From the NCBI RefSeq assembly GCF_002355275.1, contig NZ_CP023449.1, forward strand, positions 4,194,001 through 4,258,000: a stretch of 64,000 bases of DNA, in the 5' to 3' direction. This DNA is from Rhizorhabdus dicambivorans. Its GTDB lineage: Bacteria > Pseudomonadota > Alphaproteobacteria > Sphingomonadales > Sphingomonadaceae. The notes below the pieces were generated by a model. The model was not told the origin of the DNA. It searched no databases and worked only from the letters and a program-made list of their open reading frames with translations. This document shows, piece by piece, positions 8,400 to 16,127 of this stretch (position 1 is the stretch's first letter; the number at the start of each line of letters is the position of its first letter). Position numbers and translations under genes: made by a program.

Positions 8400-9560
8400 A
8401 TGTTCGAGCCGTTTCCCGGCAATTACATCTGGAGTCTGTCCGTCAACATCGCCTTGTCGATGGGAGGCGAGATCGGTGAGATCGATATCGCCAACCGCAA
8501 GGTCGCAGAGGCGGCCAAACAAGGGGCCGACCACGGCACAAAAGCCTTCTTCGAAGCCTGGCGCGACATGGCCGAGAAGGTCGCGGCGCTGGGCGAGGAG
8601 GATGAGGCCAATGGCAGGCCGCTGTCCGCCTCGCGGAAATATGCCCGCGCGGTTGCCTATTATATCGTCTGCGAGCGGATGCAGGATCGCGACCATGCGC
8701 CGCGCAAGGAAGCCTATCGCCGAATGCTGGAATTGCGCGACCGGATGATCGCCACCGGCGGGCTCAACTGCGAGGTCGTCTCCTTTTCCTATGAGGGCAG
8801 GACATTGTCGGGCCTATTCGTGCGCGCCGGAGGGGTGGACGGGCCCGCCCCCTGCATGATCCACTGCAACGGGCTCGATAGCATCAAGGAGATGCTCTAC
8901 CTGTCCGAAACCGCCCAGGAGATGAGCCGCCGTGGCATTGCCAGCCTGCTCATCGACCAGCCCGGCGTGGGTGAGGCGCTGCGGCTCGAGGGCCTGACCG
9001 CGATCCACGACAGCGAGCGCTGGGCCGGAGCCGCGATCGATTATCTGGAGACCCGCCGCGAGGTCGATGCACGGCGGATCGGGATCGTCGGCATCTCGCT
9101 TGGCGGCTATTTCGCGCCGCGCGCCGCCGCTTTCGAGCCCCGGCTGTCGCTTTGCGTATCGTGGGGCGGCAACCACGACTGGGGCGAGATTCAGCGGCGG
9201 CGGATGCGCCGGGAAGGCGATCACCCCGTTCCGCATTACTGGAACCATGTATTGTGGGTCTGGGGTCAGCCCGATGTCGACAGTTTCATGAAATATGCCG
9301 AGAATGTCTGCCTCGACGGCGTTGTCGAAAAGATCCGTGCGCCCTATCTTGTCACCCACGGCGCCGGTGACCGCCAAATCCCGTTGGAATTCGCGCATAA
9401 GTCGCACGACCAGGCGGTGAACAGCGCGCACCGCGAGCTTCGCATCTTCACTGAGCGCGAGGGTGGCGTCGAGCATGTCGCCGCCGACAATATGGAGCCG
9501 TCGCGCAGCTTCATCTGCGATTGGGTGCGCGAGCAGTTCGCCGCCGGCGCGCGCAGTTGA
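8400..9560 (+). CDS. Alpha/beta-hydrolase of the DHPON-hydrolase (C-C hydrolase) type
   Basis: 386 aa with GAGGAGG upstream. A helical N-terminal region of about 120 residues precedes an alpha/beta-hydrolase domain. The likely triad is Ser233 (GISLGGYF), Asp324 (GAGDRQIP) and His359 (GGVEHV). This layout matches the 2,6-dihydroxypseudooxynicotine hydrolase/FrsA-like group, whose members split C-C bonds in ring-cleavage or beta-diketone intermediates. It heads a plus-strand cluster containing an extradiol-type protein and hydroxylases, so it may hydrolyse the meta-cleavage product (inference). The exact substrate is unknown. Confidence 0.8.
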   Translation: MFEPFPGNYIWSLSVNIALSMGGEIGEIDIANRKVAEAAKQGADHGTKAFFEAWRDMAEKVAALGEEDEANGRPLSASRKYARAVAYYIVCERMQDRDHAPRKEAYRRMLELRDRMIATGGLNCEVVSFSYEGRTLSGLFVRAGGVDGPAPCMIHCNGLDSIKEMLYLSETAQEMSRRGIASLLIDQPGVGEALRLEGLTAIHDSERWAGAAIDYLETRREVDARRIGIVGISLGGYFAPRAAAFEPRLSLCVSWGGNHDWGEIQRRRMRREGDHPVPHYWNHVLWVWGQPDVDSFMKYAENVCLDGVVEKIRAPYLVTHGAGDRQIPLEFAHKSHDQAVNSAHRELRIFTEREGGVEHVAADNMEPSRSFICDWVREQFAAGARS

Positions 9561-9573
9561 CGGTCGGCGATTA

Positions 9574-10359
9574 ATGCTGCGCCTTCATCATATGAGCGAG
9601 TCCACCTGCTCGCAGCGGGTGAGGCTGGCGCTCGCCGAGAAACGCTTGGACTGGGAGAGCGTGCTCGTGCCGCCTGGCGGACTACGCGACCAGGCCTATC
9701 TTGCGCTGAATCCTGCGGGCGTCGTCCCCACCCTAATCCATCAGGACCATGTCCTCGTCGAGTCCCGCATAATCTGCGAATATCTCGAAGAGGCATTCCC
9801 GGCAGAACCGCTAATGCCGCTGCGCGCGTTCGAGCGCTATCGGGTTCGGCGCTGGACGAAACTGTTCGACGACAAACTTCATCTCGCGATCTTCGTGCTG
9901 AGCTTCGTCTGCTGGATGCGTGCGCGCTATCTCGCCCTACCCGACGCCCTGCGTGCTTCCGCGCTGCCTGGCATGACCGATCCGGTGAAGCGCCGGATCG
10001 CGGAAAATCTGCTCGAACGGGGATGGGATGCCGAGATACTCCGGGTGGCGCTGCGACAGCTCGTCAGCACGGCCGACGCACTGGAGACCGCATTGGCGGA
10101 GTCGCGCTGGCTGGGCGGTGATCACTTTTCCCTGGCGGATGTCGATCTGCTCACTGTCATCCAGCGGCTTGACGAACTGGGCGCGGGATCGCTGCTCGAC
10201 GAGCGCGCGGCTGTCGCGGGTTGGCTGGACCGCAGTCGCCACCGGCTTTCCTTCGCGCTCGCCTTCGACACGTGGCGAAACGAGGAAACCGCCCGGCGCC
10301 ATAGCCTGCTCGCCAACGAGGCCGCCGAGCGGTTCGCCGGCCTCATCGCGTCGCTCTGA
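9574..10359 (+). CDS. Glutathione S-transferase family protein
   Basis: 261 aa from the ATG at 9574 (MLRLHHMSESTCSQRV), which restores the first strand of the thioredoxin fold. The N-domain shows STCSQRVRLALAEK (active-site Ser/Cys region), VPTLIHQ (cis-Pro) and ES in VLVESRIICEYL (glutathione gamma-Glu contact). An all-helical C-domain follows (SRWLGGDHFSLADVDLL). In aromatic clusters such GSTs serve as maleylpyruvate or maleylacetoacetate isomerases, beta-etherases or dehalogenases; sequence alone does not decide. It starts 14 nt after the hydrolase and is probably co-transcribed with it. Confidence 0.85.
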   Translation: MLRLHHMSESTCSQRVRLALAEKRLDWESVLVPPGGLRDQAYLALNPAGVVPTLIHQDHVLVESRIICEYLEEAFPAEPLMPLRAFERYRVRRWTKLFDDKLHLAIFVLSFVCWMRARYLALPDALRASALPGMTDPVKRRIAENLLERGWDAEILRVALRQLVSTADALETALAESRWLGGDHFSLADVDLLTVIQRLDELGAGSLLDERAAVAGWLDRSRHRLSFALAFDTWRNEETARRHSLLANEAAERFAGLIASL

Positions 10360-10475
10360 GCACAACCGAACACAATATTCGCCAGACCGATCTTGCCCAT
10401 CAGAACATGCAATTTGCCGCGCTCCGGCTCAGCCAATTACGGTCTGTTTCCATCAGCCAGATATAGGAGAAACCC

Positions 10476-11486
10476 ATGATCACCGGACATGCGGGCCTGG
10501 TGCTGGGCGTTGCGGACATCCAGGAAGCTCGGCGCTTCGTCGACGATTTCGGCTTGCCGCTCCGGCACGCCGATGCGGAGACGGTAAGCTTTGAACTCGA
10601 GGAGGGCTCGACCGTCTTTCTGCGCCATCAGGACGATCCGTTACTGCCGCCGCCGCTGGGCGCGGCCGCCAGCGGGGTGCGCGAGATCATCTGGGGCGTC
10701 GACACGCGCGAGGCGCTCAACGCGCTCGCGGCCTCGATCAGCCAGGACGTCGCCGTTACCCGGGATGCGGACGGCAGCTTCGGCTTCGTCGATCCCAGCG
10801 GCATCGCCACGCGGCTCCGGCTGTTCCATCGCAAACCGGTGCTGAACGCGCCCGAACCGCTCAACGCGCCCGATGCGGTTCGGCGGCTCGGCAAACATCG
10901 CCGCTGGCGCAAGCGCTGTTATCCCAAGGTGATCCAGCATGTCGTCTATGTCGTGGATGACGCATTGGAGGCCGCCCGCTTCTACATCCACCGGTTGGGC
11001 TTCAAACTGTCCGACATTTCTGACGGTGTCGGCTATTTCCTGCGCGCGCCCGGAATCAGCGAGCATCACTCGATCTTCTTTTTGCAAAAAGGGGCCGTCC
11101 CCGGCGCCGACAGCCCGCGGCCCGATCATGTCTCCTTCGGCGTCGAGGATATCGACGAGATGATGGTCGGCGCGAATTATATGGATCGGCGCGGCTGGAA
11201 GAAATCCATGGGGCCCGGCCGCCACCGCATAGGATCCGCGCTTTTCTACTATTTCCACACGCCGTTCGGCATCGAGTTCGAATATGACACGGACAATGAT
11301 CATCTCGACGAACATTGGCAGCCGCTGATCTGGGAACCGCGCTTCGGAATGCTCGCCTGGATAGCCGGCGACATGCCGCCCTTCTGGCGTCAGGAACCCG
11401 ACTGGAACGTGCGCTATGTGCCAGCCGATCACCCCGTCTTCGTCCCTTATGAAACGGTCGCGCCCGCGTCCGATGCGCAGGGCTAG
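10476..11486 (+). CDS. Two-domain VOC protein, probable type I extradiol ring-cleavage dioxygenase
   Basis: 336 aa, start preceded by TAGGAG. It has two VOC modules (about 1-115 and 150-275), as in BphC-type extradiol dioxygenases. In the second, His155, His218 and Glu269 have nearly the spacing of the BphC Fe(II) triad, and His250 and Tyr259 (GRHRIGSALFYYFHTPFG) resemble the extradiol signature with one mismatch. It should cleave a catecholic ring next to the hydroxyl pair using O2. The neighbouring hydroxylases and C-C hydrolase fit a meta-cleavage route. Overall similarity to named enzymes cannot be judged, so the substrate is open. Confidence 0.75.
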   Translation: MITGHAGLVLGVADIQEARRFVDDFGLPLRHADAETVSFELEEGSTVFLRHQDDPLLPPPLGAAASGVREIIWGVDTREALNALAASISQDVAVTRDADGSFGFVDPSGIATRLRLFHRKPVLNAPEPLNAPDAVRRLGKHRRWRKRCYPKVIQHVVYVVDDALEAARFYIHRLGFKLSDISDGVGYFLRAPGISEHHSIFFLQKGAVPGADSPRPDHVSFGVEDIDEMMVGANYMDRRGWKKSMGPGRHRIGSALFYYFHTPFGIEFEYDTDNDHLDEHWQPLIWEPRFGMLAWIAGDMPPFWRQEPDWNVRYVPADHPVFVPYETVAPASDAQG

Positions 11487-11491
11487 GCCGC

Positions 11492-12649
11492 ATGAGCCGG
11501 AAATCGCGAATATTGATAGTGGGCGCGGGCATTGGCGGCCTGACTGCCGGTATCGCCCTGCTCCGCAATGGGGCCGAGATCGAGATCATCGAGAAGAAGG
11601 CGGACAATATCGTTTACGGCGTGGGGTTGAGCCAGCCCGGCAACGCGTTGCGCAGCCTGAAGTCGATCGGCCTGCTCGATCAATGCTACGCCGAGGGACT
11701 CGGCGCCGACTTCACCGAATGGTTGCGCGGCGACGGCGCGCTGATCGCCAGGACGCCGAGCCTGCGGCTCGCCGATCCGGATCGCCCCGCTTACAATAAT
11801 ATCGGCCGTCCCGCCCTGCAGCGCATCCTGCTGGCCGAACTCCGGCAGCTGGGCGCCGAACCCCGGCTCGGAGCCACCGCCGACGTCATCCAGACGGCCG
11901 GCGACGGCGTCGACGTCACCTTCAATGATGGGCGCGAGGCGCGCTACGACCTCGTGCTTGGCGTCGACGGCTTGCGCTCGCAGACCCGGCGTATGCTGTT
12001 CGGCGATGCTTTCGAGCCCGTCTATACCGGCCATGCGGTATGGCGCGTGCCGATGGAGCGGCCTTCCGGCATCGACTGCAACATGATCTTCTTCGGCACG
12101 GGCAAGAAGGCCGGGCTGATCCCGTTGAGCGGAAGCACCATGTATTTCTGGGTCGTCGTGAATGCGCCGGCTAACGAGCGCCTGCCGAGGGATCAGTTCC
12201 TGCCGCTGGCCCGGCGCGCCTTCAGTGGCTTTGGCGGCATTGTGGAGGATGTGGCGAGCACGCTGACCAGCCCCGATCGAATCGTATATTCGCCGATCGA
12301 GGAAGTTCGAATGCCGCTACCCTGGAGCATGGGCCGCACCGTCCTGATCGGCGATGCGGCGCACGCATCAGGCCCGCATCTCGGCCAGGGCGCGGCGATG
12401 GCCATGGAGGACGCCGTGCTGGCCGGTGAGATGTTCCATGACGCGGCTTCCCTACCGGAGGCGATCGCCGCCTTCCAGCAGCGGCGCTATCCCCGCGCCC
12501 GGTTCATTCAGGATCAGACGCGTCTGATGGGCGAGCGCGGACAGATGCAGGGCCGCGTCAGATGCTATGTGCGTAACCATTTCATCTTGCCCCGGGTGCT
12601 CCCGCGCGCGGCGGATGCCGTCGAGCGGATGATTGCTGAAAACCCCTGA
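11492..12649 (+). CDS. FAD-dependent aromatic monooxygenase (salicylate/6-hydroxynicotinate hydroxylase type)
   Basis: 385 aa, starting 6 nt after the VOC gene. It is a class A flavoprotein hydroxylase: GAGIGG Rossmann motif at the N-terminus, the DG motif GVDGLRSQTRR, and the GD motif LIGDAAHASGPHLGQGAAMAMEDA. These enzymes use NAD(P)H and O2 to ortho-hydroxylate phenolic or N-heteroaromatic acids, sometimes with decarboxylation. It probably prepares the catechol-like substrate for the extradiol protein. Length is normal. Confidence 0.85.
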   Translation: MSRKSRILIVGAGIGGLTAGIALLRNGAEIEIIEKKADNIVYGVGLSQPGNALRSLKSIGLLDQCYAEGLGADFTEWLRGDGALIARTPSLRLADPDRPAYNNIGRPALQRILLAELRQLGAEPRLGATADVIQTAGDGVDVTFNDGREARYDLVLGVDGLRSQTRRMLFGDAFEPVYTGHAVWRVPMERPSGIDCNMIFFGTGKKAGLIPLSGSTMYFWVVVNAPANERLPRDQFLPLARRAFSGFGGIVEDVASTLTSPDRIVYSPIEEVRMPLPWSMGRTVLIGDAAHASGPHLGQGAAMAMEDAVLAGEMFHDAASLPEAIAAFQQRRYPRARFIQDQTRLMGERGQMQGRVRCYVRNHFILPRVLPRAADAVERMIAENP

Positions 12650-12740
12650 TCGGAAAGCCGGCGGACGTGCAGGGCGGCGGGCTCCATACCCCGACTTTCG
12701 GACCTCGCGACCCCGCCTGGTTTCAACGGAGAAGCGTACG

Positions 12741-13907
12741 ATGATCCCGACAGTGGATGTGAACCTATATTCGCCCGACACGCTGGCCTATCCCTACGAA
12801 GCCTATCGGACGATCCGCGACGCGGGGCCGGTATGCCGGCTGGCGGGAAGCGATCTGCTGGCGATCGGCCGCCATGCCGACCTGCGCACCGCGTTGGCCG
12901 ACTGGCAAAGCTTCAGTTCCGGCTCGGGCGTGGCGATGAACGCGCCGATGAACGCAGCGCTGCGTGGCACCATCCTGGGGGCCGATCCGCCCGAACATCA
13001 GCGTCTTCGCGACATCGTCGGACGGCCACTGACCCCAGCCCGGCTGGGTGCGTTGCGCCAGAGGATCTACCGCACCGCCGAGCAGCGCGTTGACGAGCTT
13101 GTGGCGCGAGGCACCTTCTGCGCAGCCACCGACCTCGCCCATTACCTGCCTATAACAGTCGTTTCGGAGCTGGTCGGGCTTCCGGAGGAAGGCCGTCAGC
13201 GCATGCTGGACTGGGCGGCCTCCGCCTTCGACGCCATGGCCCCGCTCGAAGCGGGCCGTTTCGAGGCAGCGATGCCCGTCATCGGAGACATGATCCGCTA
13301 TGTGCGCGATCCCGCGCTGCCCGCCCGTCTGGTGGCGGACGGCTGGGCGGCCCAGCTCTATGCCGCGGTCGACGCCGGCGAGATCGACAAGCCCTTTTTC
13401 GAAAGCCTGATCCAGGCCTATCTCGCGCCATCGCTCGATACGACGATCTTCGCGACGTCCAACCTCATCTGGCTGTTTGCGCACCATCCCGACCAGTGGC
13501 AAAAGCTCCGCGAGCGCCCCGCCCTTATCCCGCGCGCGATCAACGAAGCGCTTCGGCTGGAAAGTCCCGCCTCGGGCTTTTCCCGTCTGGTCTCGCGCCC
13601 GGTCCGGGTCGATGGGATAGACGTTCCCGAAGGGAGCCGTGTGGTCATGCTATTCGCCTCGGGTAATCGTGACGAGCGGCGCTATCAGGATCCCGACCGG
13701 TTCGATATCGAGCGGGACAGTTCGGACCACCTGGCTTTCGGCCATGCGCTCCACCGGTGCGTCGGGATGAACCTGGCGCTACTCGAGATGACCGCGCTGC
13801 TGTCGGCCATGCTGCCCCGGGTTTCGGAGATCACACTGAACAGCGAGCGCCGCGCTGACAACGCCGTACTGCGCGGCTTCGCCGAGTTGAACATCACGGT
13901 CCGCTAA
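12741..13907 (+). CDS. Cytochrome P450, CYP199-like
   Basis: 388 aa from the ATG at 12741, preceded by ACGGAGAAG; the longer frame lacks conserved sequence. The heme-binding loop is FGHALHRCVG (Cys ligand), the helix K motif is EALR, and the I-helix is APSLDTT with the acid-alcohol pair. The IRDAGPV start, the FSRLVSR region and ASGNRDERRYQDPDRFDI resemble CYP199 enzymes, which O-demethylate or hydroxylate para-substituted benzoates. No ferredoxin or reductase gene lies beside it. O-demethylation of a methoxyarene feeding the cluster is an inference. Confidence 0.85.
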   Translation: MIPTVDVNLYSPDTLAYPYEAYRTIRDAGPVCRLAGSDLLAIGRHADLRTALADWQSFSSGSGVAMNAPMNAALRGTILGADPPEHQRLRDIVGRPLTPARLGALRQRIYRTAEQRVDELVARGTFCAATDLAHYLPITVVSELVGLPEEGRQRMLDWAASAFDAMAPLEAGRFEAAMPVIGDMIRYVRDPALPARLVADGWAAQLYAAVDAGEIDKPFFESLIQAYLAPSLDTTIFATSNLIWLFAHHPDQWQKLRERPALIPRAINEALRLESPASGFSRLVSRPVRVDGIDVPEGSRVVMLFASGNRDERRYQDPDRFDIERDSSDHLAFGHALHRCVGMNLALLEMTALLSAMLPRVSEITLNSERRADNAVLRGFAELNITVR

Positions 13908-13999
13908 ACCCCGTGGGGAGGGGCAAAGACTATAGCCAGTGGTGATCGCTTTAACAAAGCCGCCATCTTTTATCGATCCGCTACGGGCTTAGACCGACA

Positions 14000-14015
14000 C
14001 GCGAGGCACCTCGCG
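14000..14015 (+). promoter_or_regulatory. Small perfect hairpin in the P450-mhpA-like gap
   Basis: CGCGAGG (14000-14006) and CCTCGCG (14009-14015) form a 7-bp stem with a 2-nt loop, about 28 nt before the next ATG. The 135-bp gap also includes an AT-richer stretch (13,930-13,975), so the downstream gene may have its own promoter. The role is uncertain. Confidence 0.25.
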
Positions 14016-14042
14016 CTCCTCCCAAAACGCCAAGAGGATATT

Positions 14043-15596
14043 ATGACTGATTTCGATGTGTGCATCATCGGCTTCGGCCCCACCGGAGCGGTCGCGGCTG
14101 CCCGTCTCGCCGATGCCGGGCACAAGGTCGCGGTCGTCGATCGGCTGACCGATGTCTACGACAGGCCGCGTGCTATCGCGCTCGATCATGAGATCATGCG
14201 CCTGTTTCAGAATATGGGCGTAATCGAGGATATCCTGCCCCATGTGGCCGAATATCCTGCGTCTGAATATCGGGGCGTTGACGGCCGGATCATCAAGCGG
14301 CTGGATGCGGCCCCGCCGCCCTATCCCCAGGGTTGGGCACCCAACTATTCCTTCACCCAGCCGCCGGTCGAGAAGCGCCTGCGCGATCGAGCGGCCAGCG
14401 CTGGCGCTACGCTGTTGCTCGGCCATGAATTGATAGCGCTTACCGAGGGAAGCGATCATATTGAAGTGGAGCTGCGAGATAGCGACGGCGCGCCAGTCAA
14501 GCTGGATGCGCGCTATGTCATCGGTGCCGATGGAGCGAACAGCACCGTCCGGCGGTTGTCCGGCCTGACGCTGGAGGATCTCGATTTCGACGAACCCTGG
14601 CTGGTCGTTGACGTGAAGGTGAACGAGGACACCTTAGCTGGCCTTCCCTCCGTCAATGTCCAATATTGCGAACCGGCCCGACCAGCTACCTATGTGGTGG
14701 GGCCAGGCGCCCACCGGCGCTGGGAGATCATGCTCAACGAGGATGAGGACCCAACGGCGGTAATGGAGCCGGAGCGCGTATGGGAATTGCTGTCGCGTTG
14801 GGTGAACCCGGCCACCGCGACCTTATGGCGCAGCGCCACCTATCGATTCCATGCCGTGGTCGCGCCCGAATGGCGGAAGGGCCACATCATTCTGGCCGGC
14901 GATGCCGCACATCAGCAGCCCCCCTTCCTGGGTCAGGGCATGTGTCAGGGGCTTCGCGATGCCGACAACCTCGCCTGGAAACTCAATCTGGTGCTGCGCG
15001 GATTGGCGCCTGACACACTCCTCGACAGCTATGGCCAGGAGCGTCGTGATCATGTCACGCGCCTGATCTCTATCATCAAGACCTTGGGCCGTTTCGTCTG
15101 TGAGCGCGATATCGAACAAGCGTGCCGCCGTGATGAGATGCTTATCGCCGAAATGGGCGGCGGAGTGGTGACAACCTTCCGCCAGGACATCATGCCGAAA
15201 CTGGAGACCGGCTTTATCGCTTCCGGAGCAAATTCAGGTCGTGGAACCTTGTTCCCTCAGCCGCGGATCGTCGATGGCAAGCTGCTCGATCAAACACTCA
15301 CCCCCGGCTTCCGCCTGATAGTGTTAGGGGATGCCGCTCAGCTCCCATCCATTGCTCCTGCAGCGCTGCCCGGCATAACCATTGCTCGGATCAGCGGCGC
15401 GAAGAGCCAAGTGTTTGAAGAACCTGAAGCGCGTCTTTTCGTTGAGACAGATAATGTCGCTTCCTCTTGGTTCGAGCGCCACAACGCCGTGGCGGCGCTT
15501 CTTCGACCTGACAATTACGTGTACGGAACGGTGTCCGATATAACCTTGGTCCCCACGCTGCTAAAGGAATGCTCCGTCGCACTGTCCAGAGCCTGA
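14043..15596 (+). CDS. MhpA-like FAD-dependent aromatic hydroxylase
   Basis: 517 aa, RBS AAGAGG. The group A flavoprotein monooxygenase motifs are GFGPTG (FAD/ADP), YVIGADGANSTVR (DG motif) and ILAGDAAHQQPPFLGQGMCQGLRDADNLAWKL (GD motif). A C-terminal thioredoxin-like domain of about 110 residues is typical of MhpA/PheA-type phenol hydroxylases. 3-(3-hydroxyphenyl)propionate hydroxylase (MhpA) is the nearest recognised family. It would add a hydroxyl ortho to a phenolic OH, giving a catechol for extradiol cleavage. It is last in the cargo cluster, followed by the conjugation module. Confidence 0.83.
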   Translation: MTDFDVCIIGFGPTGAVAAARLADAGHKVAVVDRLTDVYDRPRAIALDHEIMRLFQNMGVIEDILPHVAEYPASEYRGVDGRIIKRLDAAPPPYPQGWAPNYSFTQPPVEKRLRDRAASAGATLLLGHELIALTEGSDHIEVELRDSDGAPVKLDARYVIGADGANSTVRRLSGLTLEDLDFDEPWLVVDVKVNEDTLAGLPSVNVQYCEPARPATYVVGPGAHRRWEIMLNEDEDPTAVMEPERVWELLSRWVNPATATLWRSATYRFHAVVAPEWRKGHIILAGDAAHQQPPFLGQGMCQGLRDADNLAWKLNLVLRGLAPDTLLDSYGQERRDHVTRLISIIKTLGRFVCERDIEQACRRDEMLIAEMGGGVVTTFRQDIMPKLETGFIASGANSGRGTLFPQPRIVDGKLLDQTLTPGFRLIVLGDAAQLPSIAPAALPGITIARISGAKSQVFEEPEARLFVETDNVASSWFERHNAVAALLRPDNYVYGTVSDITLVPTLLKECSVALSRA

Positions 15597-16127
15597 AATG
15601 CGGCCGATACGGGTTGACGGCCTGAGCGGGCGAACCACCTAAAGCAGCATCCTTAAAAGCCAGATTTTTAAGCGCGTCGTTGCCCATCGATGGCAATTTG
15701 ACCATCGGTAAGGCTAGTTAAGGTCGGGCGAGCAGTTAAAACCTCCGCTCACTCCGCACAGCTCTTGAAAGCGCCGTACGTTTGCGATCGGCCCGACGAA
15801 GACCACCTTCCCAAACGTCGCTACTGGGACCCGGCTTGACGAGTCCGCTGTGGCCAACCGTTTTCCCGAAGCGGACAGTCCGCTCCCGGCCGAGGAGCCG
15901 ACATATATAGATCCTTATGCCGATGCTCGCTTTGGCCAAGTCTGTCGCCAATTCGGACAGTCCGGACTGTCCCCGATAGCGGACATCGCTCTCCTCCTTC
16001 GGCTGACCCACAAACTCTGTCCGCTCGAAGGCCACCGTTGACCGCCTAAGATCACTCATCAGGAAGCACGGCAGTCGCGATTGTCATGTCTGCCCGCTGA
16101 TTGAATCACGTGCGGGCGGAGCCTCGC
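15597..16127 (+). other. Palindrome-rich intergenic region before traG, candidate oriT/regulatory region
   Basis: About 530 bp with no convincing gene. It holds GCGGAC/GTCCGC words at 15843, 15871/15878, 15979 and 16019, plus an 18-bp perfect palindrome at 15955-15972. An AT-rich ACATATATAG run lies at 15901. It separates the catabolic cargo from traG. Such regions commonly hold the origin of transfer or the transfer-operon promoter; no nic motif was recognised, so oriT is only a suggestion. Confidence 0.4.
15955..15972 (+). repeat. 18-bp perfect palindrome
   Basis: GGACAGTCCGGACTGTCC equals its own reverse complement. A shorter interrupted palindrome with the same core word, GCGGACAGTCCGC, lies at 15871-15883, 84 bp upstream. 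Paired sites like this suit a dimeric DNA-binding protein controlling transfer genes. Confidence 0.6.
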
